A stretch of DNA of 64,000 nt from Adineta ricciae (Eukaryota > Rotifera > Eurotatoria > Adinetida > Adinetidae): NCBI GenBank assembly GCA_905250025.1, contig CAJNOJ010000001.1, positions 248,001 to 312,000 on the forward strand. Direction: 5' to 3'. The notes beneath the pieces are model-generated. The model ran no database searches, was not told the DNA's origin, and was given only the letters and a program-made list of their open reading frames with translations. Below, in pieces: positions 11,324-23,440 of the stretch. The position numbers and the translations under genes are program-made. The stretch's first letter is position 1; each line of letters begins with the position of its first letter.

Positions 11324-12298
11324 TCAGAAGTATTTTATCGTATTGCAAAAGTAAGCAAGCAATAAAAGATATGCCATGCGAATTGACAGGGAACTATGTA
11401 ATAAAGATGCGTTCGATCCTAAAGATTTATCAGAAACTTCAGTAGGTGTGTATGCATCGGGCAAACGTGATGTAAGTAGATAACGTGTATGCGTATTATA
11501 ACGTGGGCGTGGTGTTGTTGCTCTGGTGGTTGACGGCGTTGTTGTTGTTGAAGGTGTTGTGTATGAACTAGACGAAGATTGATACGGATAATAATGATGT
11601 CGATTGTAACTATCATGTTGGGGTTGTGGTTGGTGTTGATTGTGAGTATCGTATTGAGGCTGTTGTTGTGGTTGGTAATTGTTACTATTGTGCTGTTGGA
11701 TAGAGTTATGAGGATTGAACATTGGTTGTGGAGATGGACGACCAAGAGTATCGTAACGTTGAGGAAGTGGATTACCAGCGTCATCATAACGTGGTGGATC
11801 TTGCTGAGAGCCATAAAAGACATTGTATGGTATCGGTTTTGGTGGATCTGCGACTTTGACTATCTTACCAGGTTGATCATTGCACCGGTCTGTATTGCAG
11901 CACGTTAAATTATGATAAACATGGACTTGTCGACGCATTTCTTCACACTTAGCATTTGACGTCCATCCGCGATGCCATTTTATTGTACCATGACGTCGGT
12001 CATCGTCGTTACATTGCGAAACATGATTAGGTCCATCGGATGCAAGTCGACAGACAGCTTGATAGCTGAAACAAACACAACCAACCTGTGCACAGGCTTC
12101 ATTATCAGAAGTTCGAAATTGAGTAGTCTCGGTATGATGATAATTATAGCTCCAAACCATACTCGAGGGTTGAATTCGAGTTTCTTCCGAATCATACTTT
12201 GTATAACAAGTAATCGATTGAGAATGAGTATTTTGACATAACACTTGCGAAAGGATAGGAAAGAGAACAACCAGTGTATACTGGATGTGGGCCAGCAT
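11324..12298 (-). CDS. secreted, probably GPI-anchored Ly6/three-finger domain protein
   Basis: A single-exon gene of about 324 residues. I chose the ATG at 12298 because it begins a typical signal peptide (MLAHIQYTLVVLFPILSQVL, then CQ), although the frame is open to an ATG at 12358. A cysteine-rich domain follows, with about ten Cys spaced as in Ly6/uPAR three-finger proteins and closing in the signature CCNTDRCN. Next comes a long low-complexity tail rich in Pro, Gln, Tyr, His, Ser and Thr. The extreme C-terminus is hydrophobic (AYLLLLAYFCNTIKYF) after a small-residue stretch, which fits a GPI-anchor signal. The protein would sit on the cell surface. Ligand and function cannot be told from sequence. 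A TATA-like run lies near 12381. Confidence 0.75.
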   Translation of the reverse strand: MLAHIQYTLVVLFPILSQVLCQNTHSQSITCYTKYDSEETRIQPSSMVWSYNYHHTETTQFRTSDNEACAQVGCVCFSYQAVCRLASDGPNHVSQCNDDDRRHGTIKWHRGWTSNAKCEEMRRQVHVYHNLTCCNTDRCNDQPGKIVKVADPPKPIPYNVFYGSQQDPPRYDDAGNPLPQRYDTLGRPSPQPMFNPHNSIQQHNSNNYQPQQQPQYDTHNQHQPQPQHDSYNRHHYYPYQSSSSSYTTPSTTTTPSTTRATTPRPRYNTHTRYLLTSRLPDAYTPTEVSDKSLGSNASLLHSSLSIRMAYLLLLAYFCNTIKYF

Positions 12299-12856
12299 TT
12301 TTCTTATTACTAAGTTTAGATGCGTACAAACGACTGATCTGATATATCTATTTGTCAAACACTAACATCAATACTTGTAAATATATATATAGCGCTATCA
12401 TCTGTTACCCCGTCGCCTTTTTTCCTGCTATTTCTGTCCAATTAATGATAAAAGATAGGATCTTCTCTTGCAATAAATAATGAGGAGGAGATAAACAGAA
12501 GTTTTATGTTCTCCTTCGTTTTTCTTGTTTATATCCCTTTTCCAGCTTGAGGACATCACACATTCTCTTGACTTGCATCAGAGATGACATTTAGGTTGTT
12601 ATTTTTATTTTCTTCTATCGACATAAACAACAGAAAGGATCAACGATCGACTTTTTCCATTGATATTTTTATTCCGCAGGTGTTTTCATGTTTGATCTTA
12701 AGAAAATCAGTCGGACATCCAACGAAAACAATTCAAATTAGCCATCAGTCGATAAAAACAAGATATGACTTTTCTTGAAATATGTTAAAAAAGAAAGAAA
12801 TGTTGAGTTTATTTCGGAAAAAAACATATAGAAACATAGATCAATAAACGGATGTT
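12299..12856. other. intergenic, with Ly6-like gene promoter
   Basis: A run of alternating AT at about 12380-12391 lies 80-95 bp upstream of the chosen ATG of the Ly6-like gene on the minus strand and could be its TATA element. The rest, up to the stop codon of the dynein light-chain gene, shows no gene. Confidence 0.35.
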
Positions 12857-13801
12857 CTATTCCCCACCTTCTTGTTCGCGAATGACGTGCAAACCTAAAG
12901 AGAAAGTATTTCAGAAATATGCAGAATACATCGAACTCTTCATTCTTACCGTCGAGTTTCTTCAATGGTTTCAAACGCTTTTGAACTTCAGCTTGCCAGA
13001 TTTCTTGCTTACCATCGTTATTTTCCAGGAACGTCTCATGTAAAGGATTTCCAGTAAACACTAACTCTTGAAGTGTTTGCAACTCTGCCTGTATGCATTC
13101 GAATAAGCAAAAGGAAATCTTCGAGTGCAATGTCTCTTACTAATTTCTGAAACTCAGCCCATTCTTTGACGAGGTTGTTACTCATATAGAGCACACGTAG
13201 CTTTTTCATACCGCCGATACCCTTTAACTTTTCGATTTGGTTATACGAGATCCACAACTCTTCCAGAGTATCGCTGACTGCTTCCTAGAATATACGACAT
13301 TTTCATAGGAAGTTCAAGAAGAACGATGGCACGCACCAGACCAACAAGATTTTTTATTAAATTTCGACCGAGGGAGAGAATTTTCAGATTTTCTAAAAAA
13401 GATTACTTCTCAGACTTCAATCGTTTTCGATCATGTCTTACTTAAACCGTTCAAATTAGCAATCTTTTCGATCATATTTGTCGATAAAGATAATTTTCTG
13501 AAAAGAAATTGATCAGTAGAAGAAAGATTTCACTGGCCGATCATACTCGCAAGCAGTGAGCGTTGAAATTGAAGCATCCATTTTATCAATCGGTGGAAAT
13601 TGTCCATAGAGTAAAACCTCCTTCGCCTCGGAAGGTTTCTGTTGAGTTTTCTCTTCCTAAAGAGTTTTCATTAATTATGTTTTTCTTTTCTCTTAGGAGC
13701 CAATTTACCCATTTTGCTAGAGCTTCCTTTGTTGTCATAGTTGCTTTCGCCTAAATCATCACAATTAGCTATTATCCGAGAAGAAAAATCCACGTTACCA
13801 T
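12857..13801 (-). CDS. DNAL1: axonemal dynein light chain 1 (leucine-rich repeat)
   Basis: This outer-arm dynein light chain binds the motor domain of an axonemal heavy chain and tubulin and is needed for ciliary beating. Exon 1 is only the ATG at 13799-13801, followed by an intron (GTAACG...TTTAG) and [14 protein letters not shown], which matches the conserved start of DNAL1. The leucine-rich repeats are clear: the segment [20 protein letters not shown] and [15 protein letters not shown] are nearly the family consensus. They are followed by [11 protein letters not shown] and [11 protein letters not shown] and a short end [11 protein letters not shown]. The stop is at 12857-12859. The length is close to the usual 190 residues. 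Its presence fits an animal with motile cilia. Confidence 0.93.
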
Positions 13802-15271
13802 GCTGAGATTGTTGCGTGTATATCAGATCAAATGATTGAAACAGTTCGCTGTAATGAAATGTTTGAAGAGACTATGAAGTCTTCACGTCATACCATTCAA
13901 CTTGTCGGTTGTGCTGGATACAACCTCGTTTTGTCAAAGTTCGTTAATCATATCAATCAATCAAAATCCTCGTACTAGTCCTTCGAACTATTATACAAAT
14001 TATTCTTGTGCAAGAAATTATGACATTATCAACTATCGATGTATTCCGATCGCTACTGACATCTATCGGGAGGTCTAATGTACCATATCTCTGGAAACGT
14101 GTAGTACCTGTGAACTGTTAAAGCGATCGGGATGCGTATGTGAAAGTATTCTTGACAGCAGATAAAATCAGAAGAGTACAATCATGTTTCGTGTGGTGAT
14201 AGTTTGGGTTCTATTTACATTGTAATACATATTTAACGTAGTTTATATTGCAATGACGCACCACGAACTTCTCATGTTTTTTTACGTCAAAATATTTACA
14301 ATGTAACGAATTGCTTTTTATCAAACAAACTTTTCTAATCTTTGCGAGGGAGAATGAGGCAAACAAATACTATCTCATTGGTAATATTTTGCTTCGTATG
14401 AAACTATAATTGACACGAAATAGTTGATTCGTGCTGAAGATATAATCTGACGTGAATAAAACGGCAACATCTGTTCGGTCGAGTATGCTTGAATGAAATT
14501 TAGAAGCAGTGAGGAAGTACTGATGTTTTTCTTCTCTTTTCTCTTTTCTACTAAGCATGAGAGTGTACTCCAATTAAATATCTACAGTACTATTCCATTC
14601 ATTTGAATTTAATTCAGTGCTTTTTATGTGTTATGTCTATACTTGTTATTTAGAATAGAATTAAACTGCGCGTCGATGAAAGGTTATGACATTGAAAATC
14701 AACAACAACAAATCTTGTAAAAATAAATGACTGCTATCAACAACGATGGCAATGTTAGATAAACGAAATCAATTCTTATTAAATCAGGTACAATTCGCTG
14801 AGAGATTTCTTCTTGTGCAAATATCTAACATTTCCTGACAAGAAAGTATGTGCATACGAGCAGATATTCATTTTGATTACACTTAGATTAATCTCTGACA
14901 TTTTCTTTTGCCATATAATCCTTCGCTACTTGTACGCCCCCTACCCGTTTAGTTAATACGGTGTATTGCTATTCGATCATTATCCACGTATCTGTTTTCC
15001 GCGTTCCTCTCTTCCTTTTTATTTATCCGATCTGGATATAAGTGTTGACGAATCTCATTCTGTTACATTTATTGCCCATCTTTTACAGTAGACAAAAAAG
15101 AAACACGAATTCGTGAGAACAAAAGAAAAACACTCCTAGAAATCAACAAGCAGAAAATATAGACGAGAATTTTTTTCTTTCTTATTATACGTTTTCCTTA
15201 CTTTAACTTCCTCGTTAACGAACAAAAAAATTCTGCCTTTTCTTATCAATCATGTTCTCTCTATATAAACA
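13802..15271. other. long intergenic region
   Basis: Between divergent DNAL1 and NRBP there are about 1.5 kb with no supportable gene. A fragment near 13990-14070 (plus) reads as Cys- and Tyr-rich for about 25 codons but has no start, splice partners or known family. The 5' ends of both neighbouring genes should lie at the two edges. Confidence 0.4.
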
Positions 15272-18200
15272 ATGAATCAGGAAAAAGACGAAGCACTGAC
15301 AATGGAAGAAGAGGTAAGAAGAATCGATTTCTTGATTATCTCGAATAACCTTCCAGGCACGAATCCAACGATTATATTGAATTTGTTTGTTTTTTAATTA
15401 GACTAAAGAGATCGGTGTAACGAGTGAAACAACAACAAATAGTGGGTCGAACAAACATCAAGCTGAAACCGATGACGACGAAGAGGATGAACCTGTTTAT
15501 ATCGAATCAAGTCCATGTTCCAGATGGCAAAAACGACGTGAAACGGTTGGGATTCAATGAATATCAAATGAATGCTTTTCTACAGACAAATTCTTTTTTT
15601 CTCAGGTTGCTCAACGTGATATTCCTGGTATTGACGCATCATATTTAGCTATGGACACCGAAGAAGGTGTGGAAGTTGTTTGGAATGAAGTTTTATTTTC
15701 TGAAAGAAAAATCACCGATATTCAACATGTAAGATTTCATGAATTTTCCTTAATAATTCATAATCTTCGCTTTGTAGAATAAAATTCGCGAAGTTTTTGA
15801 TAAACTAATCGAATTAAACCATATGAACATTGTGAAGTTTCATGGTTACTGGCAAGATCGTACACTAAATGATGACCGTCCTCGGGTAAACAGCGAATTT
15901 TGTATGAATCTCTCGTTTCTATTGATTCATGGAATTTGAAGGTTGTTTTCATAACGGAATACATGTCAAGTGGATCGTTGAAGCACTTTCTACGCAAAAC
16001 GAAGAAAACGAAACAAAACCTATCGAAAAATTCCTGGAGACGTTGGTGTATTCAATTACTATCAGCCCTCAAGTACGAGAAAAACAACTTTTTACAACTG
16101 ACTGGAATTGATTGACAACAGTTGACATTGTCAATAAAGTCATGTCGAAAAGCTTTTTAAAAAATACGACAGATTGCACCTAAAACCTATGCACAATCAA
16201 CAGAGTGCAATTTAAGCTTCTTTGTTCGTTGTAACACTAGCTAAGACTAAGTTAGATTGAGCTACCTGGCCAAAATAACATATTTAGTCATGGTAACATC
16301 CTATACACTCAAATGTATTCATTTAGCTATCTACATTCTTGTGACGAACCAATAATACATGGCAATCTAACTTGTGATACGATATTCATTCAAAATACTG
16401 GTCTTGTGAAGATTGGATCGAGTAAGTTGACATGCTCGAAGTAGATTTATTGAAAAATCTCTTAGATTATAACTAAAACACTGCTCACCCTTATGTGTAT
16501 CTGTAGTTCATTTTCCTCAGTTGAAAGCATTCGTTGACGTGGGCATCGGTAGGTTAACTCGTTTGAAAACCGTTTTCTTTTCTTGTGCTTCTGTTTTATT
16601 GTACATAATGCTCTCTGCACTAATCGTTTAATTAATTCAATATGTATGATTGTTAAATTGATAGTTTCATGTGATGTTTTTCTCTACGGATTTTCCTATA
16701 TTTATTTAGTTGCACCGGATGTATTGCATCGACATGTGAAGAGCTTTTCTGATTCAGCAGCGAAAAATGTTCATTTTCGAGCACCAGAATTCGATGCAGG
16801 TCTGTAGAGATTGAAAACAAAAGCAAAGGGTCAATGTACTTATGAATTTTAGAATTGAGTCATATTACGACAGCTGCTGATATCTATTCACTTGGGATGG
16901 TAACACTTGAGGTAAGCTGCTCTCATAGGAATATGTTCATTAATTGGTAAAATTGAATGTTTAGATGATCAATCTTGATCTCGGTGGCAATGGCGATACG
17001 CATTCGGTAACTGAAGAAGTTGTGAACGAAGCTATTCAAAGTCTCGAAAATCCTGTACAAAAAGTGAATTGATCCGTGTAGAGTTAACAGTTAATAACAA
17101 ATTAATTTGTTTAATAGGATCTCATTTTGAAATGTCTAGCAACGGATCCAACACGGCGACCAACTGCGCGCGAGTTACTCTTTCATCCGGCTTTATTTGA
17201 AATTCCATCGTTGAAATTACTTGCTGTTCATTCATTAGCAGACGATATTCGTAAGATAATCAATCGAACTCTTCGTTGCATTTCGCTACTTCTGTAGGAT
17301 TGAAGCCTGATCGTTCATTTGTTTCACCTGTTGTACATCCCATATCGAATGATCAAGTCTTTGCAGAATTAGAACCAATACGAGAAGGTGTCAAACCAGT
17401 GATTTATACGTAAAGATCTATTTGCATGTTCGAGATTGTTCCGCTGATATAACTTCTGTTCTAGTTATAAAGATTGTCCATCATTTGACTTAGATAAATT
17501 ACTTGAAGATGTCCAAAATGGTTTATATCCTATAACCGCTTATCACCTCCTATTTCCTACGCAAAGTTCATTATCAGTACCAACGGGAACTAATGTTTCG
17601 GAGAAAAACATTGCATCATCGACATCCTCTCTCTCATCTATAGTGTCGACAACAACTGAAAATGATTTACAGACTCCCGTACAAACCATATCCGATCCAT
17701 CGGTATTTCTTGCGAATAATATCAATGATACGAATTCTTTAACGACAAATCACGAAAGATCAACGTCTATTGTCAATGAAGTTGAACATCATCGTCGAGA
17801 ATCGATCACAGCAGCAACAGCAAATCATATTAACCATTCATCAATACCACCAATAGCTACTATCGATGAGAAAGAAAGTCGACGAATTATTGATATTCAA
17901 TGTAAAATCAAAACCAAAGAAACAGGCTTATGTTTGGTAAATCTAATTTTTCGAATAATTTGAAGATCAATATTTTCCCCGTTGGCATTTAGTTATTCAT
18001 CAGTGTGAAGTTTCAAGATCGATTGCAACGTGATATGACAGCAGAAATCGAACAAGATGAAACACCGAATGGTATTACAAAAGAACTACTAGACCTCGGC
18101 CTCATCCATGAGGTAAGACAATCTTTTTTGCTATACAAATCTTGTTTTTCCATATAACTCAGACATATTTGTATTTATTCTTCCAGTATGATTACGCACG

Positions 18201-18477
18201 GGTTGAACAATCGATTGATAGAGCCCTCAGTACCACAGTCATATCTCCCGATGTTCTCAATGCGACATCCACGTCATTACTTGATGTGAAAAAGACAGCT
18301 GTTGTTGCTGCAACTGCTGCTTTGATTACTGCTCAAGCTCTACAAAATCAATTTAATCCTCCACCTCCATCGATGCCATCAAATGGAACCATTACCGACA
18401 CAAACCACGTCAATAATAGCACACCTACGCCATGGGCTAACCCACCGGCACAGCCTGCTATGTGTTTACCGCCTTAG
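15272..18477 (+). CDS. NRBP1: nuclear receptor-binding protein (NRBP/Madm) pseudokinase
   Basis: A conserved scaffold pseudokinase linked to ER-Golgi transport and growth signalling. The first short exon (MNQEKDEALTMEEE) leads to an acidic segment and the hallmark SSPCSRWQKRRE, then DIPGIDASYLAMDTEEG and VEVVWNEVLFSERK. The kinase-like domain keeps ITEYMSSGSLKHFLRKTKK and a C-lobe ending in PTARELLFHPALFEIPSLK. Catalytic motifs are lost as expected for the family: HRD is HGN (IIHGNLTCDTIF) and DFG is KIGS. The C-terminal region has the family DLDKLLEDVQNGLYPITAYHL and the late conserved helix, followed by an Ala/Pro-rich end before TAG at 18475-18477. Introns are short except one of about 250 nt before the HGN exon. 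Identification is firm; the exact boundaries of the small exons are approximate. Confidence 0.93.
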
Positions 18478-19162
18478 GAGACACCACTCGTGATAAACTC
18501 TTTTATTATTGTATAGATCGGTGCTGACATGTTTGTTTGCGCTAAGCGACTTGTTCTTCACGTATATGTCAATAGTTAACTGTTTTTTAAATTCCTTATT
18601 CTTGCGTAATTTCATTTTGTGCACGCTTAGGAGTCATATGCGACACCGATTGACCTTTTCTATTGTCTTCGATTCTTTAAAGTATGTCTTTCGATATACT
18701 TGTTTTTTCCTTCAATGTTTGTCTATTTTTGTCGTGATATACATACATATATATATTTATGTGTTCGAAAATAAAGATAGAGGAAGAAACGATTCGTGTT
18801 AGCTGCTTGCAGAGGTCGAATCTATCAAAAAAAAAGTAATTCTTTCTGACTGAAACAAAATTATCATTTCACTCTCTTATGTGAACAAGTCTTGCTTCCG
18901 ACTGTTATTTCCCTGAATCCGAAGGAAATAATAGCATCATTTTCATTGATACTAAAGGAAATTAAAACGAAAAAAATTCAAACATCTCCGTTGAGGAAGA
19001 ATGTCTGATTGAAGTGCAAGTTTCTTCCGTGTAGCAAATGTATATCTAATCAATTCTAATTGTATTTAATTACTATAAGTTTCAAAATATAAGTAAAGTC
19101 ACGATAAAATAAGAACATACAAAAACATCTGAATGAAATCATGTATAAAAGAATATCGACGC
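18478..19162. other. 3' regions of convergent NRBP and CAP-G genes
   Basis: The two genes converge here. Low-complexity AT-rich sequence and a poly(A) signal for NRBP (18770-18775) are the only features seen. Confidence 0.4.
18770..18775 (+). terminator. likely poly(A) signal of NRBP
   Basis: A canonical AATAAA lies about 290 nt after the NRBP stop codon on the same strand and is the best candidate for its cleavage/polyadenylation signal. Confidence 0.4.
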
Positions 19163-22100
19163 TTAGAAATAATCATCTGCATCATTTTCGAAATCAAGTG
19201 TTGTGTAACGTTGAGAAGTGATCTTTCGTTTGATCCCTTTCAATGCTGATCGATTGATCGGTTCATTGTTTGTATGAATAGTTTGATTAGTTCGATCTTG
19301 AAGAACAATAGGCGACGATGTGATCGACGGATGGAATTGCGAAGAAACACGTTTAGCATTGTTAGGAGATGATAATGATGGTGAACGAGATCGTTTGTCT
19401 TCGTTACGTTCGCCAGTCTAAAAAGAAAAATTACGAAATAATACTGTGACGATGTCTTTTCTCTCTACTAACCAATCTGTTGATTAGTTTCAATGACGAT
19501 TCAATCTGATCGAAGATGTTTTTTATCAAGTTTGATACAACCGACGGTACATTCGGATACTAAAGAGAATCGTTCTTTATTCAATGAATTACAACGAGCA
19601 ACGTACTTGTTGAAGTGGAAGAAGTGAATCTAAAAGATTTTGTAATTGTTCTTTGGTCAGATATTCGAATTGGAAATGTTTGATGGTAGTCATATAGGAT
19701 TTGATGATAAATGTCGTACGATTATTTGTTGATTGATGAATCGTTTCGAGAAGACGTTTTGCGAGGTGGTAGTATGGATGTTCCTCGATTGGTAACGTTG
19801 GTAATGAAAGGAGTTGAAGACAGAAAGAACACATAGATTCGGTTAGAATCGATTGATATGCTTTCGTACTGCGGTCAAATACAAATGGTAAATAGCGAGA
19901 AACGAGATCGAATGTTAATTCTTCGATCAGTTGAACATTCGATCTAAAGAGTAAAGAATTCAACGTACAATATCGGTTGGAAATGGTTCCTACGTTGATA
20001 AATGAGCGAAGAAATAGAAGAATGAAGTGATGTCATCTTGTTGTTGTTGTTGAGCGATCAAGTAATGATCATTTGAAAAACGATAATCAAGAATCATTTT
20101 CAATAGGTGACTCGTTGGTTCCAAACGAGCAGTCAGAAGTAATTTCATCACATCAAATACGATCAAACTTTTCAGTTCCACGTTCTACGAAATAAAAAAG
20201 ATAATTTCATTGTTTATTTACTGATCCGATAGACGAATTTTACCCGTTCGTCGAATAGATCTAACACGAATTCAGTAGTAAACTGTATTGGTGTCATATC
20301 CAAAAGGTCGATATTTGTTAAAATATCAAGACTATGAACCAAAAGAACATCGAGAAAAGTTGATACTAATTGACATTTTAATGATGGATGATCAATTTTA
20401 TCCTAAAGAAGTAAGATTGTTCATCACTATGTGAAAGGCAATGTTCATCACATACGATCATATGAAGAAGTTGTGAAAGATATTCCACGGCCACTTGTCG
20501 AGAATGGCACATAAGAGTTCGTAGTGTTGCTAATGTTTGAGCTTGAATATCGATTTGATTATGCGATAAACCGGATTTAATCTAGAGAAACAGATTTAAA
20601 CAAATCATGTTAAACTTTCTCTTACTAGTGAATCGATCAATTGTTTGAAATCTGTATTGCTCGATTCGAATTGCTTTTCTTGTTCGATAAAAATTCTTGC
20701 AATAGTCATACATTGAATGAATATCATTTGTTCATTGTGCGAGCTTTGACAACGTTGGATGACATCATTTAACGTGTACGTTATCAATTGGTATCGCTCA
20801 TTTGTTGTCTCGGGCGTTGGATGAACACGGCGAATGAGTTGATAGGCTTGCTGGATAATTGCTTCGTATCGACCATAATGTACGAGAATACATCGACCCA
20901 TGGCTTCCAGACATTTACGACGATAGATATCGAGCATGTCGAATGTGCTGAGAATGGAAGCGTATTGACAAAGGATGAATTCGTTAGTTGAAGATAACTT
21001 TTCGTTGATAGAAGATTTAATGATACGATAGTAATGTGTGATGAACTCTTGAAAGTCCGGATGAATATTGGTATCGTCATCGTCTTCTTCACTGATTAAT
21101 TGACATAAGATACGCCATAGAAATAGATATTCAATATAATTGGTCATATTCGATGATAACAGGCCACCCCTATAAATGATGAACTTGCCTAAACATGTTT
21201 CTTGTGTCACGGAAACTTACTGATTATTTCCAAGAACTTTCTTCATGTTATTGACTACAATGCGTCGAATGTGACTATCAGTTAGGAAATATTTTAAACA
21301 TGTTTCGATCATCAATCGTTCGTTGGTTTTCTTGCTTTCGGTTAAGGATGAGATCTGACATAAACGAAGAATATCGACGAGTTCGTCTCCACTTTGATTA
21401 ATCCATCTGGTAAAGATCAACCGAGATAAATCACGCGACGTTCTTGCGATTTTGAAAATCGTCAATCGACCCTGATCTTCGATTGAGTAGATCGTAAAAC
21501 CTCGTTCGTTCGCTAGAAGACTTTCAAACGCGATTTGAGATACATCTGTGTCCGTTTCAATGGAGGATAAAAGAAATTGGAGAGACGCCGGAGAATACTC
21601 GATCAGTGAGACTATTTGACGTCGTCGATCCACATATGAAGCCCATTTGGCTGAATTGATTCTGTTGAGGAAAGCTACAAAACAAGAAATCGTTGTCAAT
21701 AAATCTTCTTCTTCTTCCGTATATATTTACGAACCATCAATAAATTGAGAATTTTTATGTTGAAATTTCGCCGCTAATGGAATAATTTCATCAAGAACAA
21801 GAAGTGTTGTTTCATTTTGCAATAATTCTAATAGATATTGCTCGAACTGATCAGGTACAAACGGCGATCGAGATAGATCAACAAATGTTTGCAGTTTATT
21901 AAGAATACGAAGTGTCGTATGACGAATATGACTATCGACTGCAATCATCGACTAAACAAACAAGAGAAATCGGTCATGTTCCATTATTTGTTTTCACTTC
22001 GTCTTACTTGACTGAAAACATCAATTAGAGCATCGAAAACTAATGCTAAATTTTTGTTACTTGTGTAGGTTAGATGTGTGACATGTGTGAGTGTAACAAG

Positions 22101-22372
22101 AAAATCTAAGTTTCGCTGATTTTTATTGGTTTGCTGATTGACAAAGATGACTTTTACACATTCAATTAATGTATCTAACATATCTAAGGTAACCTAGAAC
22201 GAAAACAGAAGTAAGAAATGGTACATGAAAAAAGTCGACTGACTTCCGAGAGAGAAAACAAATCGATCATTGACGAAACTTGATCATGAAGTTCTTGATT
22301 TCGTTGAAAGACGAGACGTTCAAAGATTTGAATAATTGGAGATAGATCTTCTTGTTCCTCAATTCCGTCCAT
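19163..22372 (-). CDS. NCAPG: condensin I subunit CAP-G (HEAT-repeat protein)
   Basis: CAP-G is a HEAT-repeat subunit of condensin I that binds DNA and helps compact mitotic chromosomes. Around ten exons read in frame from MDGIEEQEDLSPII at 22372 to FENDADDYF and TAA at 19163-19165. Evidence is the order of conserved patches: helical repeats with SHIRHTTLRILNKL, then a VDRRRQIVSLI patch, ARTSRDLSRLIFTRWI, DELVDILRLCQ, a YLFLWRILCQL segment, AYQLIRRVHPTPE, and late repeats ending in a basic, Ser-rich tail. These line up with the vertebrate protein through its HEAT domain and C-terminal repeats. The length, about 900 residues, is slightly short of the usual 1,000. The ATG lies right after a TTTTTGTAG acceptor, so a non-coding or short coding exon upstream is likely. 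Confidence 0.82.
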
Positions 22373-23440
22373 CTACAAAAAGAAAACACAACGTCGAACT
22401 TCGATTCAAATTCAAATGAACAGTAACGAAACGAAGCGAAATATAAAGAACGAAAATAACAAAAGTCCACCGATAGATGACGTCATTTTCCTGACTTTCC
22501 GATTGATAGCTCGAAATTATCATGTTTACACTATTCATCTTTGCTAATTGTAATTAAAGTTCTACTTCCGTCCAGTGATACACATCGTTTTAATTTTGTT
22601 GAGTGTTTTCGTGCTAATCAAATTAGTTGCTTAGCGCCATTTTCTTTGCCACGAGGAGAAAAAACAAGGTATTCATGAGACAACGAGAGAAGTTTGAAGT
22701 CGTCTCGTGTGTAGTTCGACGCGTCGGGAAGAAAGAAGCAAAAATAATTCTTCTAAGTAGAAACTATGGCATAAGTTTAACATTCTTGCGTCGTTTCTTC
22801 CTTCTTCTCCTTCTTCTTCTTACTGAACACGATGATTGGTAGCATTTTAAGTGAACACATTTTTTCTTCTTCAATCAAACTCAAACACGCTATACCGTGT
22901 AAAGAGACTTCCGAAAATAAAACAAAGTCAATCGTTCGGTCCTGATTCGTTTATATTATGAAAAATATAACGACCATGACAGTTTATCAAAACGTGACGC
23001 TCTCGGTAAATAATAAAAAGCCATGTTATGATATTTTGGTAAACATATCAGGTAGTCATGTAAATTTTTTATTCAAGTAATTCGTATTTATCCTGACAAA
23101 TAACCGACTTTTGTCAATGAACGACATGAATTGACATCCCAACATTCTTTGTAACTATTTGCAGTGTAAGCAGCATCTTTATAGTTGACAGAAGTGTATA
23201 GAAAACGAGAAAAATTGTTTCATTCTTTCAAAACTTCAACTTTCTTTTTTCTTACTCATTCGTCCTTCACATTAGTTCTCTTTCCGACTGACTACCGAAC
23301 ACTTTAAACATGCGCACACATACATATGCACCTATTCTTATGGTAAATAAAAAAAGTAACTCATATTCGTACAATAAGATTGATTATTGTCAAAGACAAC
23401 AGCTTCTTTTTCTTCTTGCTTTCATTTAGATTTGAATATC
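22373..23440. other. divergent promoter region
   Basis: About 1 kb separates the divergent CAP-G and DUF7164-like genes. It holds a short TTC-rich simple run near 22797-22822 and no gene that I can support. A spliced upstream exon of CAP-G probably lies near 22400-22530. Confidence 0.4.

Noticed and set aside
11419-11908. Long open frames overlapping the Ly6-like gene in other frames
   Set aside because: They are shadows of its low-complexity Gln/His/Thr tail; the minus-strand frame with signal peptide and cysteine pattern explains the sequence.
16082-16320. Unusually long NRBP intron as a possible mobile insertion
   Set aside because: No terminal repeats or target-site duplication could be seen, and the length is modest.
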